Of a stretch of DNA of 64,000 nucleotides, positions 45,923 to 57,312 are shown piece after piece; the stretch's first letter is position 1; each line of letters opens with the position of its first letter. Location of the stretch: positions 12,365,334 to 12,429,333 of the forward strand of contig NC_084931.1 in the NCBI RefSeq assembly GCF_958298935.1, given 5' to 3'. The notes beneath the pieces were generated by a model, which saw only the letters and a program-made list of their open reading frames with translations, made no database searches and was not told the DNA's origin. A program made the position numbers and the translations under genes. The stretch is from Phragmites australis (Eukaryota > Streptophyta > Magnoliopsida > Poales > Poaceae).

Positions 45923-48900
45923 ATGGCTGGCTCGAGTAACTCGAGTGGGGCCGGAACTCGGGCGGCGAGGGAGATTGCCGGAGTAGCCGTGGCGGGGGAT
46001 CCTCATGTGGCCCCGGTTTTCCCGTCGTTGATGGGGCTGCCACCAGGGGTGGAGCTCTAGTGTGCCAGCAAAAGTCACCCCCAGAAAACCACCGCGCTAG
46101 GGGTGTCTATCATCGGTTACGAGGAGCTCAACTGGATGGTTAGGGAGGGGAAGATTCCCTCTAGATCTGTCACTCGGCCTCCGCTGGGCGAGGAGGTCCT
46201 GAAGCCTCTGGCCCATGAGGTTGTGGTGTTTGAGGCCTTCTTTGATGGGGGCCTGGGTTTTCCCTCTGTGCCGCTGCTCAAGGAGGTGCTCCGCCACTTC
46301 TACATGGAGCATCCGTAGCTCCACACCAACGCCTTTGCTCGCTTGGCCACCTTTGAGTGGGCCATGTGGACAGAGGGGTGTGAAGGGAGGGCGAATTTCT
46401 TTGTGGCCCTCAACTTTGCCAGCTACTAGTCGAAGCTGATCAAGGTCGAGGGGACGAAGAGACCCCTTAGCTTCGAGAGTGTCAACTTCTAGATACGGCC
46501 GCAATATCATGATGCCTTACTGGCGAAGGCCATTAATGGTCGGTGGTATACCAGCTGGTTGGAGTGATGGTTCTACTACAACGTTGGCCCTGCATCGCCC
46601 CTTCGCTCCATGAATCGGGATATTGCAAAATATGTTTTGAAGCCAGAGACGGGGATTACGGACGACCAGTTCACCTCACACCTGGCCCTTCTCCGGAGGG
46701 TGGCCAAAAAGATGAGCATGCGTGACCTCGTGGAGGAGTTCACCATGTTGCACATTTGACTCCTTCAGACGGGGTGTACTCCCCCGCCCATCAGTGATGG
46801 TGAGTTCCCCTTATAGTTTGGTTTTTGATCTACCAATGTGAGCCATCTTTTTCTTCTAGAGAGTTGCCTCCTACTAGAGCGCGCGACAGAGATCGCAGAG
46901 GTAATCCTAGGCTCCCCTACTCTCACAAAGCAAGAGCGGCGGGTGGCCCTAGCACGGAGCTGGGAGTGGTACAACCGTGTCTGCTTTTACCTCAATGTGG
47001 GGGCTCCGGCATGGTGGGATCCTCCATAGCCTAAGGCTGCTGGAAAATGAGTGCGTACAGCCCCCGCCCATATCCGTGCAACGACACTCCAGGCCTGGCG
47101 GCCTTCTGCCACTGGAGGCTCGCATACCGGTTCAACGGTCGAGTCGTCGGAGGTGCCCCTGGTTCACAAGAAGCGCCTGAGGCAGGTTGGGAGCATGAGC
47201 AACAATTCTGGAGGAGAGGGCCAGGGTGGCGGTGATGACTGGGGGAAGGGCCGAGCCTCCCCGGATATGCGGGTCATGGCCAGAGCTGACGGAGAGGCGT
47301 GGCCTCCATGGACTATGATTTTGGTATCGTCGGTTCGGACGTTGAGGACGTTATGGGCCTTCCTATAAGAGGTTTAGAGAAACTAGTTGTGATTTGCTTC
47401 GTTAGCCATATCCTGTTTCGGTCGTGCACTGGGATCTTGATTTGTGTTTCTTTGGTTTTTTTGTTGCGACCCTCGAGGTGGATGCGTCCTTGACTCCACC
47501 CCCCGAGGCCCCGGAGGCCCAACAGGGATCGGGGACTCCTTCGGATGGGTCTCCGAAGGCCGTCGTGGGGGACATGGCTTCGTTTCTACGGGGCCCTGAG
47601 CCAGCTGGTGACCTGCCGTTGGTGACTGGTGTTGGAGACACCGTGCCCTCCGCTGAGGGTTCCTTTGGAGCGGTTCAGGGGAGCCCTAGCCTCGGGGTCT
47701 TGACCCTGGACGACTTTGTGCTGCGCTCGGAGGCGTTAAGGACCTTCGTTGCGGCCTCCTCTCTTCTCCGGAGTGGAGAGGTCGAGCGATCATTGGACCA
47801 GCGTCCTCTGGAGGAACTGGAGGCACAGTTGGTAGCGGCAGCCCTTTAGGTTGATAGTATTGATTACGAATTGCCAGGTCCGGTGTTGGGTCCTGAGTAG
47901 CTCATTATGTCCTTTTCCTTCTTCTGTGGTGCCTTGTAGCAAGTAATTTTCACAAGGGCGTTGGGAGGTGGGGGTGCCAGGCTTTTGCCATGGCCCGTGA
48001 TGAGGTTGAGGGCCTTCGCTAGGCCTTGGAAGAGGCCTGAAAGCAGGCGGAGTCTGCGGAGGGTCGTCTTCAGGAGGAGATGGCGCTTCGCGAGCGTGCG
48101 AAGGCTGAGGCACAGAAGGCCTCCGGGAGGCAAGGGAGTTTGCCGATGCGGTCAACGTAGCCCGTGTGTCCGCTGAAGGTGACGTTGACACCCTTCGGTC
48201 GGCGGTGGTTAATATGCAGTGAGAGCTGGAGGAGGCTCGGGCATCGGAGGGGGCACTACGTTTGGAGTGCCAGCAGTTAACGGTACTTGCTTCGGAGGTG
48301 GCCTAGATTACCTCTGATGCCTTGAGCGGCCTTGGGGCTCGGTTCCTTCCACTGCCCTCCTACTTGGAGGCGTCGGTTATGCCGCTCTTCTGGCTTCGGT
48401 CCGTCGTGAAGGTCATGGTTAGCACCGCGGAGGTCTATGCGAGGTCCAACGCTCGTGTGGCCACTGTGCTTCAGCTGACCCTGCTACACCAAGCAGGGGT
48501 TGGTCCCCTCGAAGCACTGGAGCAGCAAGTGCCGGACTCCGTGGTTGAGGCCTTTCGGCTAGAGGCACCCCCAGCGAAGATTCACGCAGCCCTGGAGAGC
48601 TTCCGCCATGGTGTATGGGCGAAGCATGGCCGCAGCGTGACATTACGCTACATGGTCGGTCAGGGGACTTCGAGTGCCTCGGGGGTCCTTCGCCCGGGTT
48701 GTTCGTTGGGAGGTACGGTCCTTCACCCGGAGTCTACAGGCGCTTCGCGGCCATCTGGAGGTTCTTCGTCTGGCTCTGTTGCCCCGCTAGAGACGTGCGT
48801 GGATGCCCCGGAGGTGTAGCTCTACCACGGCTGTCTTTTGTTTTCTTTTCTTTCCTGAGGGGGTTCAAGTTTTAGCATGTTGACTACCCCCTTTTGCTTC

Positions 48901-49419
48901 ATGTACATAATCTTTTCCTTAATTGATGGAACCATGCCTGTCTTCCTATGGTTTTTCTGTGTAGTTTCTGGAATGTTTGTGCCTTTGAGTTTAACTAGAG
49001 CCCGATTGCGTGTATAGGTATGGCGGCCTGAGGCCGGAGGAGGCCTCATACGTATCTTGGATAGTGCCTTTGGGGAGGAATCGAGTGCGTTCAGAGTGTT
49101 AGGGGCTACTCCATTCGTTCGACGGTAGAGTCATTTTGTTATGCCCCGCGAATCCGAGGGGCGTATTGATCCGCAGGTGGATGCTGATGTCTTGGTCAAG
49201 GTCGAGCCGGAGGATCCTCTTGTCTCTGCTCCAGATGTATATTTTGTTGCAAGGGATGACTGGTGTGCGGCTCGAACAACCTAGGAGGTTCCCGGCTCAC
49301 ACTTCCTACAACGCTTTGTCCTTCCCCGGGGCTCTGACAGAAGAGTGCCCTCAGAAATTCTTGAGTCTATCTTGGGCGAGGTGAAGGTGGAGGAGGTACA
49401 GGCTGTGGAGGTCAACTTC
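45923..49419 (+). pseudogene. Inner Tat element: antisense extra gene (Transposase_28-like)
   Basis: Starts MAGSSNSSGAGTRAAREIAG at 45923 and is stopped by TAG at 46058. It continues in another frame with GYEELNWMVREGKIPSRSV, KPLAHEVVVFEAFFDGGLGF and LLKEVLRHFYMEHP-stop, then TNAFARLATFEWAMWTEG and NGRWYTSWLE-stop-WFYYN. This is the Transposase_28-like pattern. The 46660-46760 part reads TDDQFTSHLALLRRVAKKMS. A helical, Glu/Ala-rich block lies at 47990-48640 and an acidic C-terminal block (about 49141-49419) reads EILESILGEVKVEEVQAVEVNF. Intron-like gaps occur at 46790-46860 and 48830-49140. The strand is opposite to gag-pol. Most stops are TAG. Function unknown in the family. Confidence 0.7.
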
Positions 49420-49736
49420 TAGTTTGTTGGGCATAGATTCGATGTACAGCGATTAGCTATATGCAAAGACTCTTTGTATGTTATATATGTACAACTTGCA
49501 TTGTGTTAGCTTGTTGTTTTGTTTCTTTCTCTCTCTCTTTCTATGATCGGTCACATTGACGCTTCGCCTGTGTCCCTTATCCCAGCCCCCCCGCATCCTG
49601 TGGCTACTTAGTGTCCACGGGGTGCGAGATTCGAGGGGCATTGTGTTGCAGTAGGTGGGAGTGGCGAGCTCGGAGTTTAGGTTTTCAAGATATCGAAAGG
49701 GTCAGGTGATTTTGGCATGGAGACTTTTAGTCTTGC
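49420..49736. other. Spacer between antisense gene and tandem array
   Basis: It shows a CT microsatellite-like tract (TTTCTTTCTCTCTCTCTTTC at about 49521-49540) and otherwise nothing recognisable. Confidence 0.4.
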
Positions 49737-50235
49737 CGGTACTAGGGTGTTATCCGTTCGCCATGTTAGGTCAGCCAGGCCTTAGAAATGATGGAGGGTG
49801 TTGTGCCTGTTCGGTGTGAAGGCACTACCTTCAAGATGCCAGAGTGGTCTTTACCTATCCGCCATTTTAGGTTTGCTAGGCCCAAAGGATGACAGACTGA
49901 ATGCCTATCCAGCACGAAGACTTAGGTCTTCAAGATGCTGGAGCAGTCTCTGCCTATCCGCCACGTAGGTTAGCTAAACCTTAAAGATGGCGGACGGAAT
50001 GCCTATCCAGCATGGAGGCTAGATGCTAGAGCGGTCTCTGCCTATCCACCACGTAGGTTAGCTAGACCTTAAAGATGGCGGACAGAATGCTTGTCCAGCA
50101 TGGAGGCTTATGCCTTCAAGATGCTGGAGCGGTCTTCGCCTATCTACCACGTAGGTTAGCGAGACCTTAAAGATGGCAGATGGAATGCCTGTCCTGCATG
50201 GAGACTTATGCCTTCAAGATGCTGGAGGGTCTTCG
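49737..50235. repeat. ~100-bp tandem array in the 3' UTR of the inner Tat element
   Basis: About five units share GCCTATCC(G/A)CCACGTAGGT, TTAGCTA(A/G)ACCTTAAAGATG, GCGGAC, GCCTATCCAGCATGGAGGC and AAGATGCTGGAGCGGTCT. The array lies just beyond the 3' end of pol (minus strand), the known hypervariable site of Tat/Ogre elements. Confidence 0.9.
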
Positions 50236-50443
50236 TTGTTTTTTTTTGTACCTTCGGAGAGGACTGAGCCTAGGGCTCCCTATACATAGTACTTGCAGAT
50301 GGTCTCCGCATTCCAACTGTGTTCGAGGGGGGTCCTTTCTGCATTGGCCAGGCGATAGGAGCCGAGCCTGTTAGACTTGAGGACAAGGTATGGGCCTTCC
50401 AATTTGGTGCGTAGCTTTCCTGGGGCTAAGGCACATCGAAGCA

Positions 50444-53400
50444 CTAGTTCGCTGGGTTTGAAGTTTCACAGTGCAACCCTGGGATCATACCAGGCCTTAG
50501 TTTTCTTGATGTAGTGATTGAGATTCTGAATGGCATGGAGTGCGTGCCTTTGGTAAGGTCGAGGGAGAGCTCCCTTTCTCTGTCAGTTTGTGGAAGTTGT
50601 ACCCTGAGTGAGCAGCCCTTGACCTCAGTGGGGGTCATGGCCTCGTCTCCATCCAGGAGGCGGAAGGGTGTGAACCCGGTGGCCCACGTGACAGTGGTGC
50701 GGAGGGACCACAAAACCTTGGGAAGTCTCTTGACCCATAGGCCTTGAGCTAAGCCGATGAGGCGGAAATTTAGAACGGAGAGGATGTTGCTGTTGGCCCT
50801 TTTGAGGGCCCCATCGGACTGAGGGTGTCGAACTGCTGCGAAGCATAATTCGATGCCAAGGTCATCGCAAAACTGTCTGAAAGGCCCAGAGTCGAATTGT
50901 GTGCGGTTGTCCACCGTGAGCTGTCGTGGGACGTTGAAGTGGCAGATTATGTTCTTCCAGAAGAATTTTTGGACATTTTTTGACGTGATTGCAGTGAGGG
51001 GTTCGGCCTCGACCCATTTGGAGAAGTACTCCAATGCTACCACTACGTACTGAAGGTTGCCTTTGGCACGGGGAAATGGACCGATGAGGTCCATACCCCA
51101 ACGAGCCGGGCCAGACGGAGGCTATTGGATGCAAGGGAGTTGGAGGTCGGTGGCTTCAGCGTCCCATCCATTGGCATCCTTGGTAGGTGAAGATGAGGTC
51201 TTCTGCATCAAACATGATCGTAGGCCAATGGAGCCCCTAGCGAACTGCCTTACCAGCTAGGGCATGAGGCACCAGCTGGTTGCCGCAAAGGCTTTCGTGT
51301 ATCTCCCGGAGGAGGTTGGGTCCTTCTTGTTTAGTAATGCAGCGAAGGAGGGGAGCGTAGATACCTGTCTTGTAAATGGCGCCCATTATGCAATCGGGTT
51401 GTCCGATTCTTCTGTTCCTCTCAGGAAGGATAGGAGGGGAGCCCTCCAGTCCGTGACTTCGATGGGGAGGATGGCGGCGGCCATTTCGTCAAGAGCTTTA
51501 GCGGCCAGCTAGTGTAGGGTCTCGAGGAAGGTGCGTATCGGTGGGTCTTTACCCATGGCTGCAGCCTTTGCCAGGGCGTCTGCCTGACTGTTGTCCGCCT
51601 GTGGTATGCTTTGTATTGATATGCCGTGGAAGTGTGCCTCGGCCTTGCGAATAGCCTCGAGGTATGTTGTCATGTCTGGATGCCGAACTTGGAAGTTCTT
51701 GTTGACGTGAACGGCGACGATCTCAGAGTCAGTATGGATGATGACTCTAGCTGCCCCCAAGGCTCGGGCCTTTCGGAGACCTAGGAGGACGGCCTTGTAT
51801 TCGGCTACATTGTTAGTCGTCTTGAAATCCAGGCAAGCAGCATATTAGACCTGTTGGCCTGTGGGAGAAATGAGGACCGCGCCGGCTTCAGCGCCCATGG
51901 AGTAGTATGCTCCGTCAGTGTAGATGGTTCAGTTGTCTTGGGAGGGTGTAGTGGTGGATTCGATGGGTGCTAGAGTCCATTCGGCGATGAAGTCTGCCAA
52001 GATTTAGGATTTGACGGCGATGCGGACCACAAACCTTACTACAAAGGGGGATAACTCTACCGCCCACTTGTCGATGCATCCCGTCGCCTCCCGGTTGCAA
52101 AACGTGTCGCCAAGTGGGTACGAGGGTTGGACAGTGATGTCGTAGGCAAGGATGTAGTGCTGGAGCATGCGTGAGTCCATCAGCAAGGAGTAGGCTATTT
52201 TTTCGAGCTCGGTGTAGCGTGTCTTGGCCCCGACTAAGGCCTCCGAGACGTAGTATACAGCCCTTTGAGTGGAGCGACCGTTACTATTTTCCTCCCGTAC
52301 CAGGGTGGCGCTGACAGCAGACGCTGAGAGGGATAGGTATAGGAGTAGTCCTTCAACGGGGAGGGGCATTGCAAGTGTTTCGAGGTGGGAAAGGTGTGCC
52401 TTTAAGGCCACAAATGCCGCCTGGCATTCCGGCGTCTAGCTAAATGGTTCAGAGCCCCTTAGCATTTTGAAAAAAGGGAGGCTGTGCTTAGCAGATTTTG
52501 TGAGGAAGCGGCTGAGGGCCACGAGGCGGCCAGCCAGGCGTACTTCTTTCGGATTGGTGGGAGGTGACATTTCTGCGATTTTAGAATCTTGCTCGGATTG
52601 GCCTCGATGCCTCTTCGGGAGATGAGATATCCTAGCATCTTCCCACCCCTAGCGCCAAATACGCATTTGTCTGGGTTCAGTCGCACGCCAGTGGTCTGGA
52701 GGCTGTTGAACGTTTCTTGCAGGTTGGCAACATGGTTGGCTTCTAGTTGGCTTTTTACCACGATATCGTCTACATAGGCCTCGATGTTGCAACCCAACTG
52801 TTGCTGCAGCACCTTGTGTACTAGGCGAGAGAAGGTGGCCCCATCATTCCAAAGACCGAAGGGCATCTGGACATAGCAATACACTCCGAAGGGGGTAATG
52901 AAGCTGGTCTTGCACTCATCCTCCGTTGCCATCCACACCTGGTGGTACTCGGAGTAGGCATTGAGGAAGCTCAGTAGGTCGCAGCCGGTAGTGGAATCCA
53001 CTAGCTAGTCGATGCGAGGAAGGGAGTACGGATCCCAGGGGCATACTTTGTTTAATGATGTGAAATCGATGCACATACGCCATTTTCCGCTATGTTTCTT
53101 GACCAGGATGGTGTTAGGGAGCTAATCAGACTGGATGACCTCTCGAATAACACCGACTTGTAGTAACTTCTGGACTTCTTCCTTCGCGGCTTGTGCCCGC
53201 TTCGGAGAGAGCTTGCGAAGCCCCTGGCATATGAGCCTTGCCTTCAGGTCGACTTGAAGTGAGTACTCGATGATGCTATGGTCGACTCCTGGGAGGTCCT
53301 ACGGGGACCATGCGAAGGTGTCGAGATTACCCCGCAAGACAGCCAGAAGTTGGGCTTCTTGCCCGGAGGTGAGGTCCGCCCCTATTCGGAAGGTCCAGTC

Positions 53401-53990
53401 AGGTTGGTCTTGGTGTATGGGGACCAGCTTTATGTCCCCCTCTGGTTGTGACCTCGGAGGGAAGCGGTGCCTAGGATGCACTGACAGAGGGTCCTTCGAG
53501 TCCTCCTATGTCATAGTGTGGATGTGGCGACTGGGGATCGGAGCAGGGTGCCCATAATCGATGCGCCTAGCCAGGTCTTGATCACCATGGATGGTTATTA
53601 GCCCCTGGGGTCCGGGCATCTTCAGGTAGAGGTAATTGTGATGGGGTACAGCTCAGAATTTGTTCAAAGTTCCCCGTCCTAGCATGGCATTGTAAGCATA
53701 TGGTATGTCCACGACGTCGAAGGTGATGACCTCGGATCGTGATGAGGAGCCCTCATCGAAGATGATTGGGAGTTCCATCTGGCCTAGGTGTTGAGAGGGG
53801 CCCCATTGAATCCCTGGAGGGGTCTACTGCTTGGTGAGAGCTGGCTTTGTGGAATTTGGAGCTGGTCGAAGGCATGCATGAATAGGAGGTCCGCCTAGCT
53901 ACCTCCGTCGACCAGTATTCTTCAGACATCGACTTCAATGATGTTGGCTGAGATGACCAGGGCATCGGAGTGGGGAAATTTTACCACCTC
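50444..53990 (-). pseudogene. pol: Inner Tat pol: protease remnant, RT, RNase H, integrase
   Basis: On the minus strand, an aspartic-protease flank reads DVVDIPYAYNAMLGRGTLNK near 53690. RT follows with GKWRMCIDFTSLNKVCPWDP (about 53060), DSTTGCDLLSFLNAYSEYHQ (52990) and the catalytic YVDD at about 52770. RNase H regions lie at 52004-52411 (GLLLYLSLSASAVSATLV) and 51509-51935 (YTDGAYYSMGAEAGAVLISP). The integrase core at 51094-50444 has MDLIGPFPRAKGNLQYVVVA, a DNRTQFDS block (normally D-N-G-T-Q-F) and HPQSDGALKRAN, where the catalytic E expected at …xVERAN is K in KRAN. Stops include TAG before LPNTILVKK (53123) and TAG before LVDSTTG (53003). It cannot encode a working enzyme. Confidence 0.85.
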
Positions 53991-55713
53991 GGAGTCATCG
54001 ACGATGAACATCACGGTGGCGTCAGCCCAGTCGGGGGCCTATCGATGGATGGTAGTTGCTCCGATGTGGTGTACCTCGTGTGCAACCGGAGCTCCCTCCA
54101 CCAGTAATGGTGAGGACGATCTGTTTGCCCCACGCCCCTTCATCATTGTACCACTCTAGGGATGACTCGGGTGATGAAGGTAGGGCCAACTATGGAGGAT
54201 TCTGCAGGGCTAGATGGTTGACCTGTCGATTGGCAGATGGCTTAGGATCTTTGGACCGCCCCTTGGGGGGCCCATCAATTGAGGCGAAGGCTGCCTGCCT
54301 CCCGAGGTACTCCTCTTGGAAGGTGGTAAGGGTTCGACAGTTGTCGGTATTATGTCCTCTTCCTGCGCCGTGTAGAGTGCACCAGGATTCTACCTCGGAA
54401 TGCTGGTTTGGAGTGTGGCTTCACTCTGGGAGGACTCCAGAGTGTCCCTGGCCACGTCCCCTGGGGTGGCTTTGGTTTGGAGCCCCGCAGCCTGGGCTGA
54501 TAATGCTGACGTTTCAGCGTTGTTGCTGCCGCCCCCTTTGGGACCCAGCGGTGAGGGCCTCCTCGAAGCTCCTCTTTGCTGGGGCAGCGGGGCATGTGAC
54601 GATCCAGCCTGCGAGTGCGGCCTCTCGGAATTGGCACGGGAAGCCTCACTAGCTTGTGAGCGCCTCCGGCGGAGTTTTTCCTCCTCCGCCCGTGCATATT
54701 CCTCGATTTTGCTCATGAAGACTTCTACCGTGCGTATTGGGTATCAGTTCAGTCGATTGTATAGGGGGCCTTCGGTCAGGCCCTAGGTCATGGAGTCAAT
54801 GACCGAAGAGTCCAATATGCCCCTAATCTAGGCTTTGGTCTGGGAGAACCTTTGGAAGTAGTCCCGGAGGGTTTCATTTGGCTCCTGCCTGATAGTGAAC
54901 AAGCTGCCAGAGGTTATTGTTTCGATGAAGGTGCCTTGAAAGTTGCTACTGAAGAGGTCTCGAAGTTGGGACCAGGTGTTAATGGTGCTAGGGTCCGGCG
55001 CCCAGAACCAGTGTATGGCCGCCCCTTCTAAGGCGAGGGGGAGGCATTTAGCCATGGTGGCCGGTTCCCCCCCGCTGGCTTCTATGGCTAGGGCATAGGA
55101 TCGGGCAAACTCATCAAAGTCCGAATCGCCTTTAAACTTGGACAACTTCGAGTTCCGAAAACCCTCTAGGAAGGGCGTGGCCTACAGGTCGGCTCGCATG
55201 GGAGAGTCATGGTCTTGCAGGGGGTCCTCACGACGCCGGCTCCGAGGCTCAGGGGACCAAACAGGTCGGGTCCTTGCACCGACGGGTTTGTCTGTTCATG
55301 GAGCTAGGGTTGGAACCACGCTGGTCGTCCCGGGAGCGGCAGCGAAGGTGTGGGAAGCTTGTTGTTCGGCCTACAAGGCTGTCCGTAGTTCCTCCATCTG
55401 GGCCAGGATTGCTACCAAGCATGATTGACGCTCAGGCAGAACGGTGTTTTTGGTGGTAGCACCGACCGCAGCCCCTAGGGGTGCAGCAGGGGCCTCGCCT
55501 TGCTACTGCTGGGTCTCCGGGGTAGAGAACCCTTCGATGTCGCCTGCAGCGGTGGTTATGGTTGGGTCAGTGGTGGCCATAAGGTTCTTGTTCCCCCCGA
55601 CTGGGGTGCCTTCTTTGGCGCCACCTGCGTATAGTCGGTTGGACCGTCACGCAGGCGTGACTGGGGGGTCGGCCGCCATCGACACGGCCTCGATGGTCTT
55701 CTTCTTGGGTGGC
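53991..55713 (-). pseudogene. gag: Inner Tat gag
   Basis: The likely start at 55713 reads MPPKKKTIEAVSMAADPPV. The capsid part at 55145-54828 reads MSKFKGDSDFDEFARSYALA and ends QEPNETLRDYFQRFSQTKA, the standard Tat gag closing phrase. A charged linker (SKIEEYARAEEEKLRRRRSQ) spans 54716-54655. A zinc-like block CTLHGAGRGHNTDNC at about 54375-54330 matches the C…H…C type of Tat gag. Stops and frame changes separate these blocks, for example after SQTKA. It would have formed the retrotransposon particle. Now a relic. Confidence 0.8.
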
Positions 55714-55764
55714 ATCCTACCTCTCTTAGCACTTTTTGTGTTTGAGTCCCCATGGACGGTGAGC

Positions 55765-56478
55765 TGTTGGAGCAAGAGTTCATCTTGTCCCAGCAAGTAC
55801 GGCGAGAGTTTCTTCTAAGGAGGAGACTCAAGCTTGGAGACGAAGTTTAAGATGAAGGAACACCACGAATGTATTGATGGTAGAAAGAATGGGTCGATCT
55901 GTGAAGAGTATTACGGCGTAACTTGGTGTGTTTTCATCTTTATGTCTTTTTTGCTGTCTAACTCGTCATTCAACCCAGGCGACCATGGCTCCTATTTATA
56001 GGGCTGTGCGTACCTTGGCGTACAAGTTACCATAATGTACAAATATCCAGGATCTAACCGATTTACTGGGCCTTATCCCAGATAACTGCTTTCTACCCTA
56101 TCTGGGAGATAAATATCTGCATAGTAATTATCGTGGTGCCTACCCCCTGAAGGGGGTGAGCCAGTCGCCAACTGCGGCCTAGCGCCACACTGTTAGGGCT
56201 GTAGGATAGCCTCCATCATGTCGGGGTGTCAGGGCGGCGTCCACTAGCCTAGGTATTTAATGCCGGTCACCTCCTTGCAGGCAAAGTACGACTGGTGCTC
56301 CCCTTCTGGCAGATCTTTCCTGAGGCCTGATGACTTACCTTGTAGCCTCCGGGAAGCCGGCCCCAGCAGCAGGAGGCCGAGGCTTCTAGAGACCAAGCCT
56401 TTGGGAGGTTGAGCCTTCGGGAGGTCGGGCTGCTTAAGCCAAGGGGCCGTCGGGGGTCCTTAACAACAACCCCTAGCA
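55765..56478 (-). repeat. 5' LTR of the inner Tat element
   Basis: The 714-bp LTR starts TGTTGGAGCAAGAGTTCATC and ends CCCCTAGCA. The adjacent internal sequence in element orientation reads GCTCACCGTCCATGGGGAC, a diverged form of the Tat primer-binding region (family: …GCCCACCGTGGGG). Confidence 0.88.
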
Positions 56479-56483
56479 AGACC
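56479..56483. repeat. Target-site duplication of the inner Tat element (right)
   Basis: AGACC is identical to 44578-44582. Confidence 0.9.
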
Positions 56484-56570
56484 CTTAGGCTCATTCGATT
56501 TTTCGAAGTGGCGAGTCCTTAGACATCAGCCACAGAGAAGCCCTTAGATTACCACCCTTCGTGTGCGAAG
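56484..56570. repeat. Tandem array of the outer Tat element (right part)
   Basis: CTTAGGCTCATTCGATTTTT and the following CCTTAGACATCAGCC continue the ~115-bp unit interrupted at 44582. Confidence 0.85.
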
Positions 56571-56879
56571 CAAAGACGAATATTCTTTTTGGGGAATATA
56601 TTTTCATTCACTTAGGATTACATAAGGAGGATGCCTCGTTAAAAACCTTGCACACTAGAATGAGGCATCCCCTGCAAGGAAAAGAGTACATCTCCAAAGG
56701 CATCTACTTTTACATTTTGCAAAAGAATTAAAGACATGCTAGCTAACCTTATCTATGAGAGCAAATAAACAATGGGTGGTCCTCAGACCTAGTATCTGCA
56801 AAGCGAATCTGCATTCTACATGTGAGACAGTGCTTCACCTTCGAGATTGGCCAAATGATATGACCCTAGTTTTCAGGAC
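56571..56879 (-). other. Outer Tat 3' UTR between pol and array
   Basis: It contains GCCTCGTTAAAAACCTTGC and GGAAAAGAGTACATCTCC, phrases that recur in many grass Tat elements beyond the end of pol. No coding block. Confidence 0.5.
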
Positions 56880-57312
56880 TGTGTTGCAATGAATGGGCCA
56901 TCCCACTTGGATTGATTCTTTCCACCTGCTTCATGATTTAGCTTCCTCCAGAGCACGAGGTCTCCAAGATGGTATGTAGCACCCCCAATCATCTTGTCTA
57001 CCCATCACTTTGTCTCTTCTTGGTACTTCGCAAGGTTTTAAAACCGCTATCAAGCGAGTCTCTTCTCTGAGGCCTTTTGATAATGCTTCATCTCCAGATT
57101 CAGTAAAGAAAATCCGTAAGGAACTGGTTCTAGCCTCTTCTGGGGTCCTGGCTTCATCTCCAAACAATAGACGGAAGGGTGTGAAACTCGTAGGCTGAGT
57201 GACTATTGTGCAAAGGGACACAAAACCTTCAGCAATTCCTCTTCTCACTTGCCCTTCGGTAGCCCTACCAGCTGCTTGGCTATTGTAGTGGAGATACTTC
57301 CGTTGGCCCTTT
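56880..57312 (-). pseudogene. Outer Tat integrase, C-terminal fragment
   Basis: The minus strand reads ERANG at the start, TSFTPFRLLFGDEARTPEEA at about 57200, and ends near VPRRDKVMGRQDDWGCYIPS, LGDLVLWRK-type sequence in other frames. The N-terminal side is truncated exactly where CACTA-type repeats begin at 57313. It shares the strand of the inner gag-pol and is opposite to the outer antisense gene. Confidence 0.75.

Larger units (their letters stand above)
44583..56478 (-). mobile_element. Inner Ty3/gypsy Tat-lineage retrotransposon, decayed
   Basis: This 11,896-bp element has LTRs at both ends, a perfect AGACC duplication, gag-pol on the minus strand and an extra gene on the plus strand between pol and the 3' LTR. 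That architecture is known for Tat-lineage elements such as Grande. All genes are broken by stops and frameshifts. The LTRs have clearly diverged, and differ in length (834 against 714 bp), so the insertion is much older than the Tekay element. It inserted into the tandem array of another Tat element. Confidence 0.88.

Noticed and set aside
49737..50235. Regularly spaced repeats resembling a CRISPR array
   Set aside because: The units are contiguous and diverged, without unique spacers, and lie in a plant retrotransposon.
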